From Corynebacterium incognita (GTDB lineage Bacteria > Actinomycetota > Actinomycetes > Mycobacteriales > Mycobacteriaceae): DNA of 64,000 nucleotides. A program made the position numbers and the translations under genes. The stretch spans positions 248,001 through 312,000 of the forward strand of contig NZ_CP059404.1 in the NCBI RefSeq assembly GCF_014217255.1, in the 5' to 3' direction. Position 1 is the first letter of the stretch. Each line of letters starts with the position of its first letter. Below the pieces are notes generated by a model. It was not told the DNA's origin and ran no database searches. It was given only the letters and a program-made list of their open reading frames with translations. Of the stretch, positions 49,138-60,416 are shown one piece after another.

Positions 49138-50109
49138 TTAATCCATGGCGGTGAGCGCGGCGATCACTTCGGCGACCACGTCGTCGGGCGTTCCGGTGGT
49201 GATGTAGCCCGCGGCCGGGACGTGCCCGCCGCCGCCAAACTTCACGGCCAATTCCGCGCAGTCAATGACGGACGAGCGCAGGCTCACCGCCCAGACCGTA
49301 TCAGTCTGGCCCTTAAACACCACGCCCACGTCCGTTCCTTCCAGTGCGCGCACGAAGTCAACGAGGGACTCCACGGCGGCATCGGAGTGACCAGCGATAT
49401 CCGCGTGCGGCGCCACCAGCACCGCGGCGGTGTGGTTTCCGGCCGGGATCACGGACACGTTGGCCAGCACGCGGCCGACCATCTGCAGGTCGAAGTCCGT
49501 GGTGGAATCCAGCAGATCCTCGGCAATCCTCTTGGTATCCAGCCCGTAGCTCATCAGTCGCGCGGCCAGATCGTGCATCACCGGACGTCCCCACCGGAAG
49601 CTACCGGTGTCCGTCACCAGCCCCGCGTACAAGCAGTGCGCGATGTCCTTATCCGCGGGCACAGACATGCGATCGAGGAGTTCATCCAAGATGGTGGTGG
49701 TCGACTCCGCGTCCACGTCAATGAGGTTCGTGCTGCCGAATCCTACGTTAGAGGCGTGATGGTCGATGACGAGCAGGCGATCCTGCGTGGCGACGTCGGC
49801 GAGCTCCGGCGCCAAGGAACCCGTGCGGTCGATGGAACCACAGTCCACGGTGACGTAAAGGTCGTAGCCCTGAGGCAGAGTGTCCACGAGCTCGACTTCC
49901 TCCGCGCCCGGGATACTCAGGAGATTACGTGAAATCTCCCGGCGCTGGCCGATGACCGCGCGGGCGTCCTTGCCCAGCCGTCGCAGCCCCTTCACCAGCG
50001 CGGTGGCCGAGCCGATGGCGTCCGCATCTGGGCGCAGGTGGGTGATCACCAGGATGTTGTGCGCCTCTATAAGACGCGCAATCACCTGGTCGTAGAGTTG
50101 TTCTTCCAC
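49138..50109 (-). CDS. nrnA: DHH/DHHA1 phosphoesterase (NrnA-like oligoribonuclease/pAp phosphatase)
   Basis: 323 aa. DHH motif VIDHHASN and DHHA1 motif GGGGHVPAAG. Degrades nanoRNA, pAp and probably cyclic dinucleotide products. GTG start with GGGGAG 9 nt upstream; the rbfA stop is 3 bp away. Confidence 0.92.
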   Translation of the reverse strand: MEEQLYDQVIARLIEAHNILVITHLRPDADAIGSATALVKGLRRLGKDARAVIGQRREISRNLLSIPGAEEVELVDTLPQGYDLYVTVDCGSIDRTGSLAPELADVATQDRLLVIDHHASNVGFGSTNLIDVDAESTTTILDELLDRMSVPADKDIAHCLYAGLVTDTGSFRWGRPVMHDLAARLMSYGLDTKRIAEDLLDSTTDFDLQMVGRVLANVSVIPAGNHTAAVLVAPHADIAGHSDAAVESLVDFVRALEGTDVGVVFKGQTDTVWAVSLRSSVIDCAELAVKFGGGGHVPAAGYITTGTPDDVVAEVIAALTAMD

Positions 50110-50112
50110 GGG

Positions 50113-50559
50113 CTAGGACTCCCCGTTATCCGCGGGCTTTTTGTACGGATCAGCATCCCCGGCCGGGGAGGCGTTCTCCTTGAGCTTGGCCAGCTCCTCG
50201 TCGCGCGCACGGGCGCGAGCGAGCAGCTCCTCCATGTGCGCGGAGGCCTCAGGGACGGTGTCCAGTTCGAAGCTCAGGCTCGGGGTGTAACGCACCGACA
50301 GGCTATCTCCCACCAGCTTGCGCAACTGACCGCGGGCGCGGTGCAGTGCTTCTGCGGCGGCCTCGGTATCCGGCTCTTCGTCGATGCTGGCGCCGCGCAC
50401 CGTGTAGTAGATAGTGGCGTCGTGCAAATCGCCGGTCAGACGGCAGTCGGTGATGGTGACGAGCTCCAGGCGGCGGTCCTTAATGTCTCGTTCGATGGCC
50501 ATCGCAACGATTTCCTGGATGCGTTTGGACAACCGTCCTGCGCGCGCGTTATCAGCCAT
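50113..50559 (-). CDS. rbfA: Ribosome-binding factor A
   Basis: 148 aa KH-like RbfA ([24 protein letters not shown], shown here in parts: [11 protein letters not shown]). Helps 16S rRNA maturation. ATG 50559 has AAGG 8 nt upstream. First gene of rbfA-nrnA-dinF, split from infB by a terminator. Confidence 0.95.
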   Translation of the reverse strand: MADNARAGRLSKRIQEIVAMAIERDIKDRRLELVTITDCRLTGDLHDATIYYTVRGASIDEEPDTEAAAEALHRARGQLRKLVGDSLSVRYTPSLSFELDTVPEASAHMEELLARARARDEELAKLKENASPAGDADPYKKPADNGES

Positions 50560-50635
50560 GACAACCACCTTGCCTTCACTTGAGTAGACCTGAATTGTTA
50601 ACAGCCACCCATTCTAACCCCGGGCCGGACAATGC

Positions 50636-50673
50636 AAAAGCTCCCGGCCCCGCACGTAGCGGTGACCGGGAGC
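50636..50673 (-). terminator. Terminator downstream of infB
   Basis: On the minus strand GCTCCCGG ... CCGGGAGC is followed by TTTTGC, about 40 bp after the infB stop. Confidence 0.85.
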
Positions 50674-50709
50674 TGCACAGGGCGTCGACAAGCGCCTAGG
50701 TGCGGCGCA

Positions 50710-53511
50710 CTAGGTACGCGGAACCTCGACCTCGTCGTAGACCTGAACGATGTCGCCCTCCTGGATGTCCGGGTAGGACAGCACCATACCGCACTCGTAA
50801 CCGGCGGCGATTTCGTTGACGTCGTCCTTCTCGTGGCGCAGGGACTCGATCTTCGCATCGGTGGTGATCACGTTGTTGTCGCGGACAATACGTGCCTTGC
50901 CACCGCGCTTGACCTTGCCCTCGGTGACCATACAGCCGGCGATGGTGCCCACTGCAGAGGACTTGAACAGCGCACGAATCTCCGCTGCACCCAGTTCGCG
51001 CTCTTCGTAGATGGGCTTGAGCATGCCCTTGAGAGCCTGCTCCACCTCTTCGATGGCGCGGTAGATGACGGTGTAGTAGCGGATGTCCACGCCCTCCTGG
51101 TTGGCTTCCTGCGTCGCCTTGCCCTCAGCGCGAACGTTGAAGGCGATGATGACGGCGTCGGAGGCCGCAGCCAGGGTGACGTTGGTCTGGGTGACAGCAC
51201 CCACGCCGCGGTCGATGATGTTGAGCTCGACCTCGTCGTCGATCTCGATGCCCAGCAAGGACTCCTCCAGAGCTTCCACCGAACCGGCGTTATCGCCCTT
51301 GAGGATGAGGTTGAGCGTCGAGGTCTCCTTGAGCACTGCATCCAGGTCCTCGAGGGAAACACGCTTGCGGGCCTTCGCCTGCATTGCGGACCGTTTGCGG
51401 GCGTCGCGCTGTGCGGCGATCTGGCGTGCTACGCGGTCGTCCTCGACCACCAGTAGGTTGTCGCCGGCGCCAGGGACACCGTTGAGGCCCTGGACCTGGA
51501 CCGGACGGGACGGACCCGCCTCTTCCACGTCGTTACCGAACTCATCCAGCATGCGACGCACGCGACCGTGCGCATCGCCGACGACGATGGAGTCGCCGAC
51601 GCGCAAAGTACCGCGCTGGACAATGACGGTGGCCACCGGGCCGCGGCCGCGGTCCAGGTGAGCCTCGATGGCGACGCCCTGGGCGTCCATGTCCGGGTTA
51701 GCGGTCAGCTCCAGCGAAGCATCCGCAGTCAGCACGATGGCTTCGAGCAGCTGATCGATGTTGAGACCGCTCTTCGCGGAAATATCCACGAACATGGTCT
51801 CGCCACCGTACTCCTCAGGGATGATGCCGTACTCGGTGAGCTGGCCACGGATCTTATCCGGGGAGGCTTCCGGCTTATCGATCTTGTTCACCGCGACCAC
51901 GACAGGGATGTCGGCGGCCTTGGCGTGGTTGATGGCCTCCACCGTCTGCGGCATGACGCCGTCGTCAGCGGCGACGACCAGCACGGCCAGGTCGGTGGAC
52001 TTCGCACCACGGGCACGCATGGCGGTAAACGCCTCGTGGCCCGGGGTATCCAGGAAGGTGATGGCGCGCTCGGCGTCCTCGACCTCCACGTTGACCTGAT
52101 ATGCACCGATGCCCTGGGTAATGCCGCCGGCTTCGCCCGCGCCCTCGTTGGTCTTACGGATGGTGTCCAGAAGGCGGGTCTTACCGTGGTCGACGTGACC
52201 CATGACGGACACGACTGGAGGACGGTTCTCGAGTGCCTCCTCGCCGCCTTCGTCCTCACCGAACTGCAGGTCGAAGGACTCGAGGAGCTCGCGATCCTCG
52301 TCTTCAGGGGAGACGACCTCGACCTCGTAGTTAATCTCGGCACCGAGCAGCTGCAAGGTCTCCTCGGACACAGAAGCGGTGGCGGTGACCATCTCGCCCA
52401 GGTTGAACAGGGCCTGCACCAATGCTGCCGGATCCGCACCGATCTTCTCGGCGAAGTCGGACAGGGAAGCACCGCGGCGTAGGCGCACCTTGGAGCCACC
52501 GCCGTCTGGCAAACGCACACCACCGACGACGTTTGGTGCGCTCATTGCCTCGTATTCGCTGCGCTTCTGACGCTTGGACTTCTTGCCCTTACGCGGAGCG
52601 CCACCAGGACGGCCGAAAGCACCCGCGGTGCCGCCGCGGCGACCGCCGCGACCACCACGGAAACCGCCCGGAGGGCCACCGGCACCCGGGCCATGCCCAG
52701 TTCCGCGGCCACCGCGGCCGCCACGGCCACCAGCGCCTGCACCGGCTGCCTTGGACGGCATCGCTGCGGGGTTCGGGTGTGCCGGCATCATTGCCGGGCT
52801 AGGACGACGACCGCCGCCCTGACGCTCTCCGCCTGGACGCTTACCGTCGCCCTGCGGCCGCTGGTTCGGGCGCTCGCCGCCGCGTGGCTTACCGCCGCGC
52901 TGCTCGCCCGGCTTTGCGCCTGGACGCGGGCCGCGGCCGCCACCGGGACGTGGCGGACGCTCGCCACCGCCGGTGGAAAATGGGTTGTTGGCCACGCGCG
53001 GACGACCGCCCGGCTTCGGCATAGGACGCGGCATCGCGTTGCCCGGGGTTGGGCGCTCGCCCTGACCGCCCGGCTTCGGGGTCTTCGCTGCGCTGGCTGG
53101 GGTCACTGCAGGCTTCGGCTTCGGAGCCCCGGGCTTCGGCGCGTTGGCCGGAGTTGCGGGGGTTGCGGAAGTCTTGGCTGCAGGCTTCGGTGCGTTGGCG
53201 GGAGCCGCCGGGCTCGGCTTTGCCGCTGCGGGCGCTGCCGGCTTCGCGGCCCCGGGCTTGGCTGCAGAAGGCTTGGGGGCGCCTGGCTTAGCAGCCTTCT
53301 TATCCGACTTGTTGTCGGCCTTCTTCTCGGCGTCGGCCTCGCCGCCGCCCTGCGCCTCATAATGGGCACGCATCTTTTTCACCACTGGGGGTTCAATGGT
53401 GGATGACGCCGTCTTGACGAACTCGCCTTGCTCTTTCAGCGTGGCGAGCAATTCTTTGCTGGTTACGCCGAGCTGTTTTGCCAACTCGTGTACACGTAGC
53501 TTTCCGGGCAC
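50710..53511 (-). CDS. infB: Translation initiation factor IF-2
   Basis: 933 aa from a GTG at 53511 ([14 protein letters not shown]), with AGAGGAG just upstream. N-terminal IF2-N helix region, then ~270 residues rich in Ala/Pro/Lys and later Gly/Arg, then the G domain (G1 GHVDHGKT near residue 439) and domains II-IV. Brings fMet-tRNA to the 30S subunit. Confidence 0.97.
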   Translation of the reverse strand: MPGKLRVHELAKQLGVTSKELLATLKEQGEFVKTASSTIEPPVVKKMRAHYEAQGGGEADAEKKADNKSDKKAAKPGAPKPSAAKPGAAKPAAPAAAKPSPAAPANAPKPAAKTSATPATPANAPKPGAPKPKPAVTPASAAKTPKPGGQGERPTPGNAMPRPMPKPGGRPRVANNPFSTGGGERPPRPGGGRGPRPGAKPGEQRGGKPRGGERPNQRPQGDGKRPGGERQGGGRRPSPAMMPAHPNPAAMPSKAAGAGAGGRGGRGGRGTGHGPGAGGPPGGFRGGRGGRRGGTAGAFGRPGGAPRKGKKSKRQKRSEYEAMSAPNVVGGVRLPDGGGSKVRLRRGASLSDFAEKIGADPAALVQALFNLGEMVTATASVSEETLQLLGAEINYEVEVVSPEDEDRELLESFDLQFGEDEGGEEALENRPPVVSVMGHVDHGKTRLLDTIRKTNEGAGEAGGITQGIGAYQVNVEVEDAERAITFLDTPGHEAFTAMRARGAKSTDLAVLVVAADDGVMPQTVEAINHAKAADIPVVVAVNKIDKPEASPDKIRGQLTEYGIIPEEYGGETMFVDISAKSGLNIDQLLEAIVLTADASLELTANPDMDAQGVAIEAHLDRGRGPVATVIVQRGTLRVGDSIVVGDAHGRVRRMLDEFGNDVEEAGPSRPVQVQGLNGVPGAGDNLLVVEDDRVARQIAAQRDARKRSAMQAKARKRVSLEDLDAVLKETSTLNLILKGDNAGSVEALEESLLGIEIDDEVELNIIDRGVGAVTQTNVTLAAASDAVIIAFNVRAEGKATQEANQEGVDIRYYTVIYRAIEEVEQALKGMLKPIYEERELGAAEIRALFKSSAVGTIAGCMVTEGKVKRGGKARIVRDNNVITTDAKIESLRHEKDDVNEIAAGYECGMVLSYPDIQEGDIVQVYDEVEVPRT

Positions 53512-53530
53512 TTGTCTCCTCTTAGGTTTC

Positions 53531-53572
53531 CTAGAGGCCACAGGCGCCCGTCGTGCGGGGCCGGACCTCTAG
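53531..53572 (-). other. Hairpin in the infB leader
   Basis: CTAGAGG (53566-53572, minus strand) and CCTCTAG (53531-53537) frame a 28-nt GC-rich insert that can fold further (GGCC..GGGC). The structure ends 10 nt before the infB ribosome-binding site, where it could influence translation. Confidence 0.5.
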
Positions 53573-53626
53573 TTGTGGTCGTTGACTTTCATCGCTGATG
53601 CTTCATCGTTGTGTCTTCATCAGTGC

Positions 53627-53983
53627 TTAGGTCTTCCTTACAATCTCATCGGTCCGACCGGCAGCCATCGCGGTATCCGCGGCGGCGTCCGGACGAAGCA
53701 GAATCTCCAGGTACTCGCGTACCTTCGTAGTGTCTACTGTGGCAGACGCACGGAGGGCGCGTCCAAAAGCGCGCTTGTCCTCCGCCAGCTTAAATGCTTC
53801 CAGGGTGGGCACGAGCCACGCTCCCCGACCGGGAAGGCGGCGCGCCGGATCCGCAAGCACCACGGAACGCGAAGGATCTTGCGGATCCAACGCAACGCGC
53901 AGGAGTTCAGACTCCGGGTGGCGGGTGCGGGTGGCGATACACGTGCGAATGCGGGGCTCGCGTTGAGGGCGCGACTGTCGCAT
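53627..53983 (-). CDS. ylxR: YlxR family RNA-binding protein (DUF448)
   Basis: 118 aa with the YlxR R-x-C-I core (RIRTCIATR) and LPGRGAWLVP motif. Lies between nusA and infB as in most bacteria; YlxR proteins bind RNA or modulate RNase P. AAGGAG lies 4 nt before the ATG. Confidence 0.9.
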   Translation of the reverse strand: MRQSRPQREPRIRTCIATRTRHPESELLRVALDPQDPSRSVVLADPARRLPGRGAWLVPTLEAFKLAEDKRAFGRALRASATVDTTKVREYLEILLRPDAAADTAMAAGRTDEIVRKT

Positions 53984-54129
53984 TCAGCTCCTTAAAACGT
54001 TAGACGTCATTGGCGTGTTTCGTGCTCGACCATTGAAGGCATCGAGGCCAACCACCTAGTTTACGCTAAGTTCACCCAAAAATGAACCGACTCACCCACT
54101 ACGGGCCCGCACAGTACTCCGTTCGTGCT

Positions 54130-55140
54130 CTAAGACGCCGGATCGGCGTCGGAGTGGATATCGATCTTCCAACCGGTCAAGCGCGCGGCGAGGCGGGCAT
54201 TCTGGCCTTCCTTACCGATAGCCAACGACAGTTGGTAGTCCGGTACCGTCACCTCAGCCACCTGGGCCTCGGGGTCGAGGACTCGTACGCGCACAACCTT
54301 GGACGGCGCCAGAGAATTACCCACGTAGGTCGCCGGGTCCTCGGAGTAATCGATAATGTCGATCTTCTCCCCCGCCAGCTCCTTCATGATGTTGCTAACG
54401 CGCTGGCCGCGCGGGCCAATGCAGGCACCCTTGGCGTTGAGGCCCTTGGCCTTGCCGACGACCGCGATCTTCGAGCGGTGGCCCGCCTCGCGGGCGATGG
54501 CGACGATCTCAACGTTGCCGTCCGCCACCTCAGGGACCTCCAGCTCGAACAAGCCGCGCACCAGTTCCGGGTGGGTACGAGACAGCGCGATCTGCACGTT
54601 GGCGCCGGAGCGATTCACACCCACGACGAAAGCCTTGATGCGGTCACCATGCTCAAGCTTCTCACCTGGGATCTGCTCCGCGGGCAGCAGGATGCCGTCT
54701 TGGGACTCGTACTCGGAGCCAAGCTGTACCACGACGATGCCACGCGCGTTGGCGTGAGCATCACGCTGAACGATGCCGGAAACGATCGTGCCCTCGTAAC
54801 CGTGGTAGCTGTCGAAAGTGCGCTCTGCTTCAGCCTCGCGCAGGCGCGCGACGATGGCCTCACGGACGGCCCTGGCACCCACGCGGGAGAAGTTCACTGG
54901 GGTGTCGTCGTACTCGCTCAGTACTTCGCCTGTCTCCGCGTCGCGTTCCGTGACGATGACGGCTACCGCACCGGTGTCCTGGTCAATGTCGATGCGGGCC
55001 TTGGTGTTCTCGCTGGCTTCCGTCTCGCGGTACTCGCGGTAGGCGCGCAGCAGCGCCCCGGCGATGGTGGACATGAGGTCACGAACACTGACCCCCTGTT
55101 CCTTCTCAATCGAGCGCAATACCTGGAGATCAATATTCAC
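54130..55140 (-). CDS. nusA: Transcription termination/antitermination factor NusA
   Basis: 336 aa: N-terminal RNAP-binding domain, S1 domain, two KH domains ([16 protein letters not shown]). The C-terminal acidic repeats of E. coli NusA are absent, as in other actinobacteria. GTG start. Part of rimP-nusA-ylxR-infB. Confidence 0.97.
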   Translation of the reverse strand: MNIDLQVLRSIEKEQGVSVRDLMSTIAGALLRAYREYRETEASENTKARIDIDQDTGAVAVIVTERDAETGEVLSEYDDTPVNFSRVGARAVREAIVARLREAEAERTFDSYHGYEGTIVSGIVQRDAHANARGIVVVQLGSEYESQDGILLPAEQIPGEKLEHGDRIKAFVVGVNRSGANVQIALSRTHPELVRGLFELEVPEVADGNVEIVAIAREAGHRSKIAVVGKAKGLNAKGACIGPRGQRVSNIMKELAGEKIDIIDYSEDPATYVGNSLAPSKVVRVRVLDPEAQVAEVTVPDYQLSLAIGKEGQNARLAARLTGWKIDIHSDADPAS

Positions 55141-55178
55141 TTGTTGTCCTTACCAAAGATTTCAATGTCATCTACGTC

Positions 55179-55739
55179 TTAGCTCGCTGGCGTGGCCAGT
55201 TTCTCCGCCTCCGCAAAACCCAACGCGGCGATCTCAGTTTCTGCCGCCGGTGGTTGTGCGAACTCAATATCTACCACCGCGTCCTCCACGTTGGCTAATT
55301 GCACGACGTGCACGGCTGGGACCTTGGCCTTCGTCGTGATCAAGATCACCGCATTGTCTTCCGGGCTCAGCGCTCCGATACGAAAGGTCTGTGCCTTGTT
55401 GTCGTCCGCGAGACGAACTTTAGCAATACGTCCCGCATTGCGACGCCAGTGGCGCGGTGCGGTCAGCGGCAGATCAACGCCGGGAGTGGACACCTCCAGG
55501 GTGTATCCCGCACCGAAGTTGACCTCGCCCGCTGCTTCGGCGGCGTCGAAGGTATCCGAAATCTCTCCGGAAATAACCTCAAGGCGGTCCAAATCGGGAC
55601 GATCGTCCGCGTCGACCTTGACGACGACCTGAGACTTCTTCCCCGCCGGCGTAGCCTTGATACCCTCCAGGTCCACGCCGTGGCGCTCAAGCACCGGCGC
55701 GAGGATCTGGGACAGCCGTTCTGTATCTGGAAATGCCAT
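55179..55739 (-). CDS. rimP: Ribosome maturation factor RimP
   Basis: 186 aa, RimP N- and C-terminal domains (VSTPGVDLPLTAPRHWRRN). Needed for 30S assembly. First gene of the nusA-infB operon; divergent from the lipoprotein gene. Confidence 0.95.
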   Translation of the reverse strand: MAFPDTERLSQILAPVLERHGVDLEGIKATPAGKKSQVVVKVDADDRPDLDRLEVISGEISDTFDAAEAAGEVNFGAGYTLEVSTPGVDLPLTAPRHWRRNAGRIAKVRLADDNKAQTFRIGALSPEDNAVILITTKAKVPAVHVVQLANVEDAVVDIEFAQPPAAETEIAALGFAEAEKLATPAS

Positions 55740-55790
55740 AGTCCCCAGCCTATCGCCAATTCCGGCTTGGAGGTGGGTAAGGTCTTGTGA

Positions 55791-56660
55791 GTGTCACGTC
55801 TCAAGTCTGTCGCCGCCGGGCTCTGCACTCTTACACTCGTGCCCGCCTTGTCCGGCTGTGAGCCCCTCCAGCCCCTCTTCAATGCTTTCGGCCCCACGCC
55901 CGACGCGGCGTTGGTCACTCTAGCCCGGGATGCTGAAGCCGATGCTGCCTCCCGCACGCTCGCCGCCGATCCAGATAAGGCGGCCGGGCGCATGGACCAC
56001 GCCGCGGCGCTGTATGCGGAGATCGAGCGGATCTGCGGGACCGACGCTGACGGCAACGCCCCCGAGTCCTGTGCGGTAGAACGTGGGGAGTTCACCCCGC
56101 TTCCCGACGACGCTACCACCGCCGACGTCTACAAGGACTCGCGCGCCCAGCTTCTCGACGCCCTGGACCAGGTCCCGGAGTCCTCCCGCACGCTCATTGT
56201 GGAACAGGCCATCGACCTGGCCGCCGCCAGCTTCAGTCCGGCCGACTTCACCGCTACGCCGAACCTCGGTGAAGAAGGCGTCGCCCCGGCGGACATCGAG
56301 GCCGCCAAGAAGCTCCTCGATTGGGAGTATTCGGTCATTTACGCCCTCGACGTCACCGAAGCCTTCGCGGGGGGAGGTACCCAAGCCCAGGTGGAGGAGG
56401 CACTCGGCCGCCACGAACGCCGCGTCGCCAAGCTCAGTGATGCACTGGAGTCCGCCGGGGAAGTGCCCGCGCCGGCACCAGCCTACGAAGCCAGCGGGGC
56501 GCCTCTGCCCTCCTCGGGGAAGCAGGCGGCAGGCTACCTCGCCTATCTGGACAAGGAAGACGCCGCGCAGTGGGAGCATGCCGCGGTTAACGCGGAGTCG
56601 GCCGCGTGGCGGGATTGGGCAGTGGTTGTAGCTGGCACATCACGTGCCCGCCTAAACTAA
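55791..56660 (+). CDS. Putative lipoprotein with DUF4439 ferritin-like domain
   Basis: 289 aa. Signal peptide with lipobox LSGC (Cys23). The C-terminal ~130 residues form a helical bundle like the DUF4439 ferritin-like domain (Rv2844 family). Metal ligands are not evident. GTG start with AAGG 8 nt upstream. Four bp separate it from the MMPL transporter. Confidence 0.8.
   Translation: MSRLKSVAAGLCTLTLVPALSGCEPLQPLFNAFGPTPDAALVTLARDAEADAASRTLAADPDKAAGRMDHAAALYAEIERICGTDADGNAPESCAVERGEFTPLPDDATTADVYKDSRAQLLDALDQVPESSRTLIVEQAIDLAAASFSPADFTATPNLGEEGVAPADIEAAKKLLDWEYSVIYALDVTEAFAGGGTQAQVEEALGRHERRVAKLSDALESAGEVPAPAPAYEASGAPLPSSGKQAAGYLAYLDKEDAAQWEHAAVNAESAAWRDWAVVVAGTSRARLN
56653..56658 (+). promoter_or_regulatory. 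-10 element (TAAACT), leaderless MMPL start
   Basis: TAAACT, overlapping the end of the lipoprotein gene, ends 6 nt before the ATG at 56665. Confidence 0.5.
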
Positions 56661-56664
56661 CCGC

Positions 56665-58629
56665 ATGACATCTTCATGGATTCGCGCACAACGTTTCGTG
56701 GCGTTGTTCTTCCTTGCCCTTGGCATCGCTGCCGTCGCCATCGGGCCGTTCACGCAGGCGCAGTCTTCCACCGCCACGCTGCCAGACGACAGCCAGGCGG
56801 CAATCGTTGCCGAGATGCAGGACGCCGCCGGTACTGGTGATACTTCCGCGGCCATTGTGGTGCTGTCCTCGCCCACCGGGGAGCGCCTGGATATCAAAGA
56901 TGTTCAGGCAGCGGCCAAGGGGCTGGGCGGGCCAGCGATCCCTAACCCGGACGGCACCGCGGCGCTGGTCCCTACCTCGGTGACGGCGACGAACAACACC
57001 GAGAACTCCGATGCCATTGAGAAGCTGCGTGCCGACGCAGCGAAGGCCGCAGAAAGTGTGGGCGCCACCGCTCAGGTCACTGGACCTGCGGCCATCAAGG
57101 CGGATCTCGCGGGTGTGTTCGCGGGCGCTAACTTCCTGCTGCTGGGCGTGACCGCGCTCATCGTCGCGGTGCTGCTGATTATCACATACCGCTCCCCCAT
57201 CTTGTGGCTACTTCCGCTGCTGGTCATCGGTGTGGCGGACCGTGTTGCCGCCACAGTTTTCACGTGGGTGCTGGGCGCACTGGGTATGCAGTGGAACGAA
57301 TCCACCTCGGGCATCTTGTCCGTGCTGGTTTTCGGCGCCGGCACCAACTACGCCCTGCTGCTCATCTCGCGCTACCGCGACGAACTCGGCTCGCACGAGG
57401 ACCGCTACGCGGCCATGGGCGCGGCGTGGCTTCCGACATTGAAGGCCGTCACTGCTTCGGCCGCCACCGTCATCGTGGGCGTGTTGTGCTTGGTACTTTC
57501 TGCCATCCCGACGACCCGCGCGCTCGGTGTGGCGTCCGCGCTGGGCATCGTGGTGGCCTGGACCTTCGCGTTGTTCGTCCTACCGGGGCTCTTGGCATGG
57601 TGCGGCCGCTGGGTGTTCTGGCCTAAGAAGCCGAAGCTTGGCGACGTCCCGCAGCACGCCTTCTGGGATCGCGTGGGCGCGGTTGTGGACAAGCAGCCGG
57701 CCAAGGTTGCGGCGGCGTCACTGGCGGCGTTGGCCGTGTGCTGCGTGGGCTATTTCCAGCAGTCCACCGGCCTCGGCCAGGCGGATCAGTTCATCGACAC
57801 TCCGGAATCTATTGCGGCCTCTGACACCATCGCTGAGACATTCCCCGAGCAAACCGCCACCCCGCCGATCGTGGCTACCAAGAACGTCCAGCAGACACAG
57901 GCGACGCTCAAGGACCTCGGCGCCTCCGCACGCCCGCTGGGAGATCCCGTGAGCTTCCAGACTGTGAACGACTCAGCCCCGGCGGACTACACGCTGCTAC
58001 AGATCTCCGGAGCGGACACGCAGGCATTGCGCGCAGTACTTCCGGGAGCCTTCGTGGGTGGCCCCGATGCCAACCTGATCGACGAAGAGGACTACTCCGC
58101 CGCCGACCGCACGCTCATCTTCCCGCTAGTGCTCGCGCTGGTCTTCGTCATGCTCATGGTGTTGCTACGCTCTCTCCTCGCGCCGCTCATCATGGTCGGT
58201 TCGGTGCTGCTTACCAACGTGGCCGCGCTCGGCCTGGGCTGGTGGGTATCGCACTTTGTCTTCGGCTTCGAGCACTTCGCGTCGTCCACGCCACTATTTA
58301 GCTTCGTGTTCTTGGTGGCGCTGGGTATTGATTACACGATCTTCCTCGTCACCCACGCCCGCGAAGACGCCGCCGCGGTGGGCACGCGCCGCGGAATCCT
58401 CACGGCGTTGTCCTCCACGGGTGGCGTCATCACTTCCGCCGGCATCTTGCTGGCAGCGGTTTTCGCCGCACTCGGCGTGCTGCCGCTGGTGGCACTGGCA
58501 CAGATTGGTATCACCATCTTCTTGGGCGTCCTATTGGACACCCTCCTAGTCCGCACCATTCTGGTGCCCGCCATCGTCCAGCTGGTCGGCGAGAAGTTCT
58601 GGTGGCCCGCTACCGTGCGGAAGCAATAA
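56665..58629 (+). CDS. MMPL/RND-family transporter
   Basis: 654 aa: one N-terminal membrane helix, periplasmic loop (~35-155), TM2-6, second loop (~355-480), TM7-12. [18 protein letters not shown] and [16 protein letters not shown] are the MMPL-type TM4/TM10 proton-relay regions (here Asn replaces Asp in the first). It is shorter than mycolate exporters. Overlaps the convergent proS stop by 20 bp. Confidence 0.88.
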   Translation: MTSSWIRAQRFVALFFLALGIAAVAIGPFTQAQSSTATLPDDSQAAIVAEMQDAAGTGDTSAAIVVLSSPTGERLDIKDVQAAAKGLGGPAIPNPDGTAALVPTSVTATNNTENSDAIEKLRADAAKAAESVGATAQVTGPAAIKADLAGVFAGANFLLLGVTALIVAVLLIITYRSPILWLLPLLVIGVADRVAATVFTWVLGALGMQWNESTSGILSVLVFGAGTNYALLLISRYRDELGSHEDRYAAMGAAWLPTLKAVTASAATVIVGVLCLVLSAIPTTRALGVASALGIVVAWTFALFVLPGLLAWCGRWVFWPKKPKLGDVPQHAFWDRVGAVVDKQPAKVAAASLAALAVCCVGYFQQSTGLGQADQFIDTPESIAASDTIAETFPEQTATPPIVATKNVQQTQATLKDLGASARPLGDPVSFQTVNDSAPADYTLLQISGADTQALRAVLPGAFVGGPDANLIDEEDYSAADRTLIFPLVLALVFVMLMVLLRSLLAPLIMVGSVLLTNVAALGLGWWVSHFVFGFEHFASSTPLFSFVFLVALGIDYTIFLVTHAREDAAAVGTRRGILTALSSTGGVITSAGILLAAVFAALGVLPLVALAQIGITIFLGVLLDTLLVRTILVPAIVQLVGEKFWWPATVRKQ

Positions 58630-60385
58630 GCTCCTGGAGCGTGGCCACGATGTCCCCGGCGGGGACTTCGAGGGTCTCTCCGCCCCGGATACGCAGTTCG
58701 ATGATGCCGTCCTTGAAGCTGCGGCCCAGGATGGCTGCAAACGGCATACCAAGCAGCTCGGCGTCCTTAAACTTCACGCCCGGGGACACCTTCGGGCGAT
58801 CGTCGAAGAGTACCTCCACGCCGGCGGCGTCAAGCTCCGCGACGAGCTTCTCACCCGCCTCCATGGCCTCAGGATCTTTGTTCGCCACGGCCACGTGCAC
58901 CTGGTACGGCGCAACGGCCACCGGCCACTTCAGGCCCTTCTCGTCGAGGTTTTGCTCCGCCAGCACGGCCATCATGCGGGAAATGCCGATGCCGTAGGAC
59001 CCCATGGTCGGCACCGCGCGCTTGCCGTTCTCGTCCAGGATCTGCACGTCGAAGGCCTCGGTGTACTTGCGGCCCAGCTGGAAGATGTGGCCCAACTCGA
59101 TGCCGCGCTCCAGCGTCAGCGTGCCCATGCCCTCCGGTGCCGGGTCGCCCTCGCGCACCTCCGCGGCCTCGACGGTGCCGTCCACATGGAAGTCACGGCC
59201 GGCCACTAGGCCCACGACGTGGCGATTCACCTCGTCCGCGCCGGTGATCCACACCGAGCCGCGCACCACACGCGGGTCCGCCAGCACGCGCACCTCGTTG
59301 GCATTGAGCCCGCGCGGACCGATGTAGCCGCGCACCAGGAACGGGTACTTCTTGAAGTCCTTGTCCTCAGCCAAACGGAACTCGGCTGGTTCCAACGACG
59401 CCTCCAGGCGCTTTTCGTCCAGCTCGCGGTCGCCCGGAATGAGCACGCCGACGAGCTCCTCGTCGTCACTGTAGGCGGCCACGCCGGGCTGGCGCACCAT
59501 AACTGCCATGCACTTGAGAGTGTCCGCTGCGGTCACCGCGTGGCCGTCCACGGTCACCCCGGCGGTATTGGCCCAGTCCACGAGCGTGGCAATGGTCTCG
59601 GAGTCTGGGGTCTCGTGCACTACGGCGTCGGCAAGCCCCTCGATAGAGCGCTCCTCCGGCGCAGGCGTCACAACGGCCTCGACGTTCGCGGCATAATCGC
59701 CACCGGTGGCGCGGACGAACGTGTCCTCGCCCACCGGGGAGACCGCCAGGAATTCCTCGGACGCAGAACCGCCCATCGCACCGGACGTCGCCTGGCAGAT
59801 TGCGTACTCGATGCCCAGGCGATCAAAAATATTCTGGTACGCCTTGCGGTGGCGGGCATACGACTCGTCCAGCCCCTCATCGGTCATGTCGAAAGAGTAG
59901 GAATCCTTCATGACGAACTCACGGCCGCGCAGGATGCCCGCGCGGGGGCGCTCCTCGTCGCGGTACTTGGTCTGGATTTGGTACAGCGTGACCGGGAAGT
60001 CCTTATACGACGAATACATGTCCTTCACCGCGTCGGCAAACATCTCCTCGTGCGTTGGCCCGAGAAGCATGTCGTTGCCCTTACGGTCCTGTAGGCGGAA
60101 GAGATTGTCGCCGTACTCGGTCCAGCGCTGCGTCTTCTCATAGGGCTCGCGTGGCAGCAACGCCGGGAAGAGGAGTTCCTGTCCACCCATGGCGTTCATT
60201 TCCTCGCGCACCACGTCCTCGATCTTGCGCAGGGTACGCAGCCCCAACGGCAGCCAGGAGTACACGCCCGGCGCGGCGCGGCGAATATAGCCGGCGCGAA
60301 CGAGCAACTTGTGGCTGGGGACTTCGGCATCTGCGGGATCCTCGCGCAGCGTGCGGAGGAAGAGCGTGGATAGGCGTGTAATCAT
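58610..60385 (-). CDS. proS: Prolyl-tRNA synthetase (bacterial type)
   Basis: 591 aa class II synthetase with an inserted YbaK-like editing domain between motifs 2 and 3, the standard bacterial ProRS length. Charges tRNA-Pro. Convergent with the MMPL gene. Confidence 0.97.
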   Translation of the reverse strand: MITRLSTLFLRTLREDPADAEVPSHKLLVRAGYIRRAAPGVYSWLPLGLRTLRKIEDVVREEMNAMGGQELLFPALLPREPYEKTQRWTEYGDNLFRLQDRKGNDMLLGPTHEEMFADAVKDMYSSYKDFPVTLYQIQTKYRDEERPRAGILRGREFVMKDSYSFDMTDEGLDESYARHRKAYQNIFDRLGIEYAICQATSGAMGGSASEEFLAVSPVGEDTFVRATGGDYAANVEAVVTPAPEERSIEGLADAVVHETPDSETIATLVDWANTAGVTVDGHAVTAADTLKCMAVMVRQPGVAAYSDDEELVGVLIPGDRELDEKRLEASLEPAEFRLAEDKDFKKYPFLVRGYIGPRGLNANEVRVLADPRVVRGSVWITGADEVNRHVVGLVAGRDFHVDGTVEAAEVREGDPAPEGMGTLTLERGIELGHIFQLGRKYTEAFDVQILDENGKRAVPTMGSYGIGISRMMAVLAEQNLDEKGLKWPVAVAPYQVHVAVANKDPEAMEAGEKLVAELDAAGVEVLFDDRPKVSPGVKFKDAELLGMPFAAILGRSFKDGIIELRIRGGETLEVPAGDIVATLQELIASAR

Positions 60386-60404
60386 GGCTCAAAATATACC
60401 CGGT

Positions 60405-60410
60405 TATGCT
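60405..60410 (+). promoter_or_regulatory. -10 element (TATGCT), leaderless yaaA start
   Basis: TATGCT ends 6 nt before the ATG at 60417. Confidence 0.5.
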
Positions 60411-60416
60411 TGACCC

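Noticed and set aside
52560..53340. Repetitive DNA at the start of infB as a repeat array or CRISPR
   Set aside because: Irregular Ala/Pro/Gly/Arg codon repeats within a normal IF-2 linker; no constant repeat-spacer pattern.
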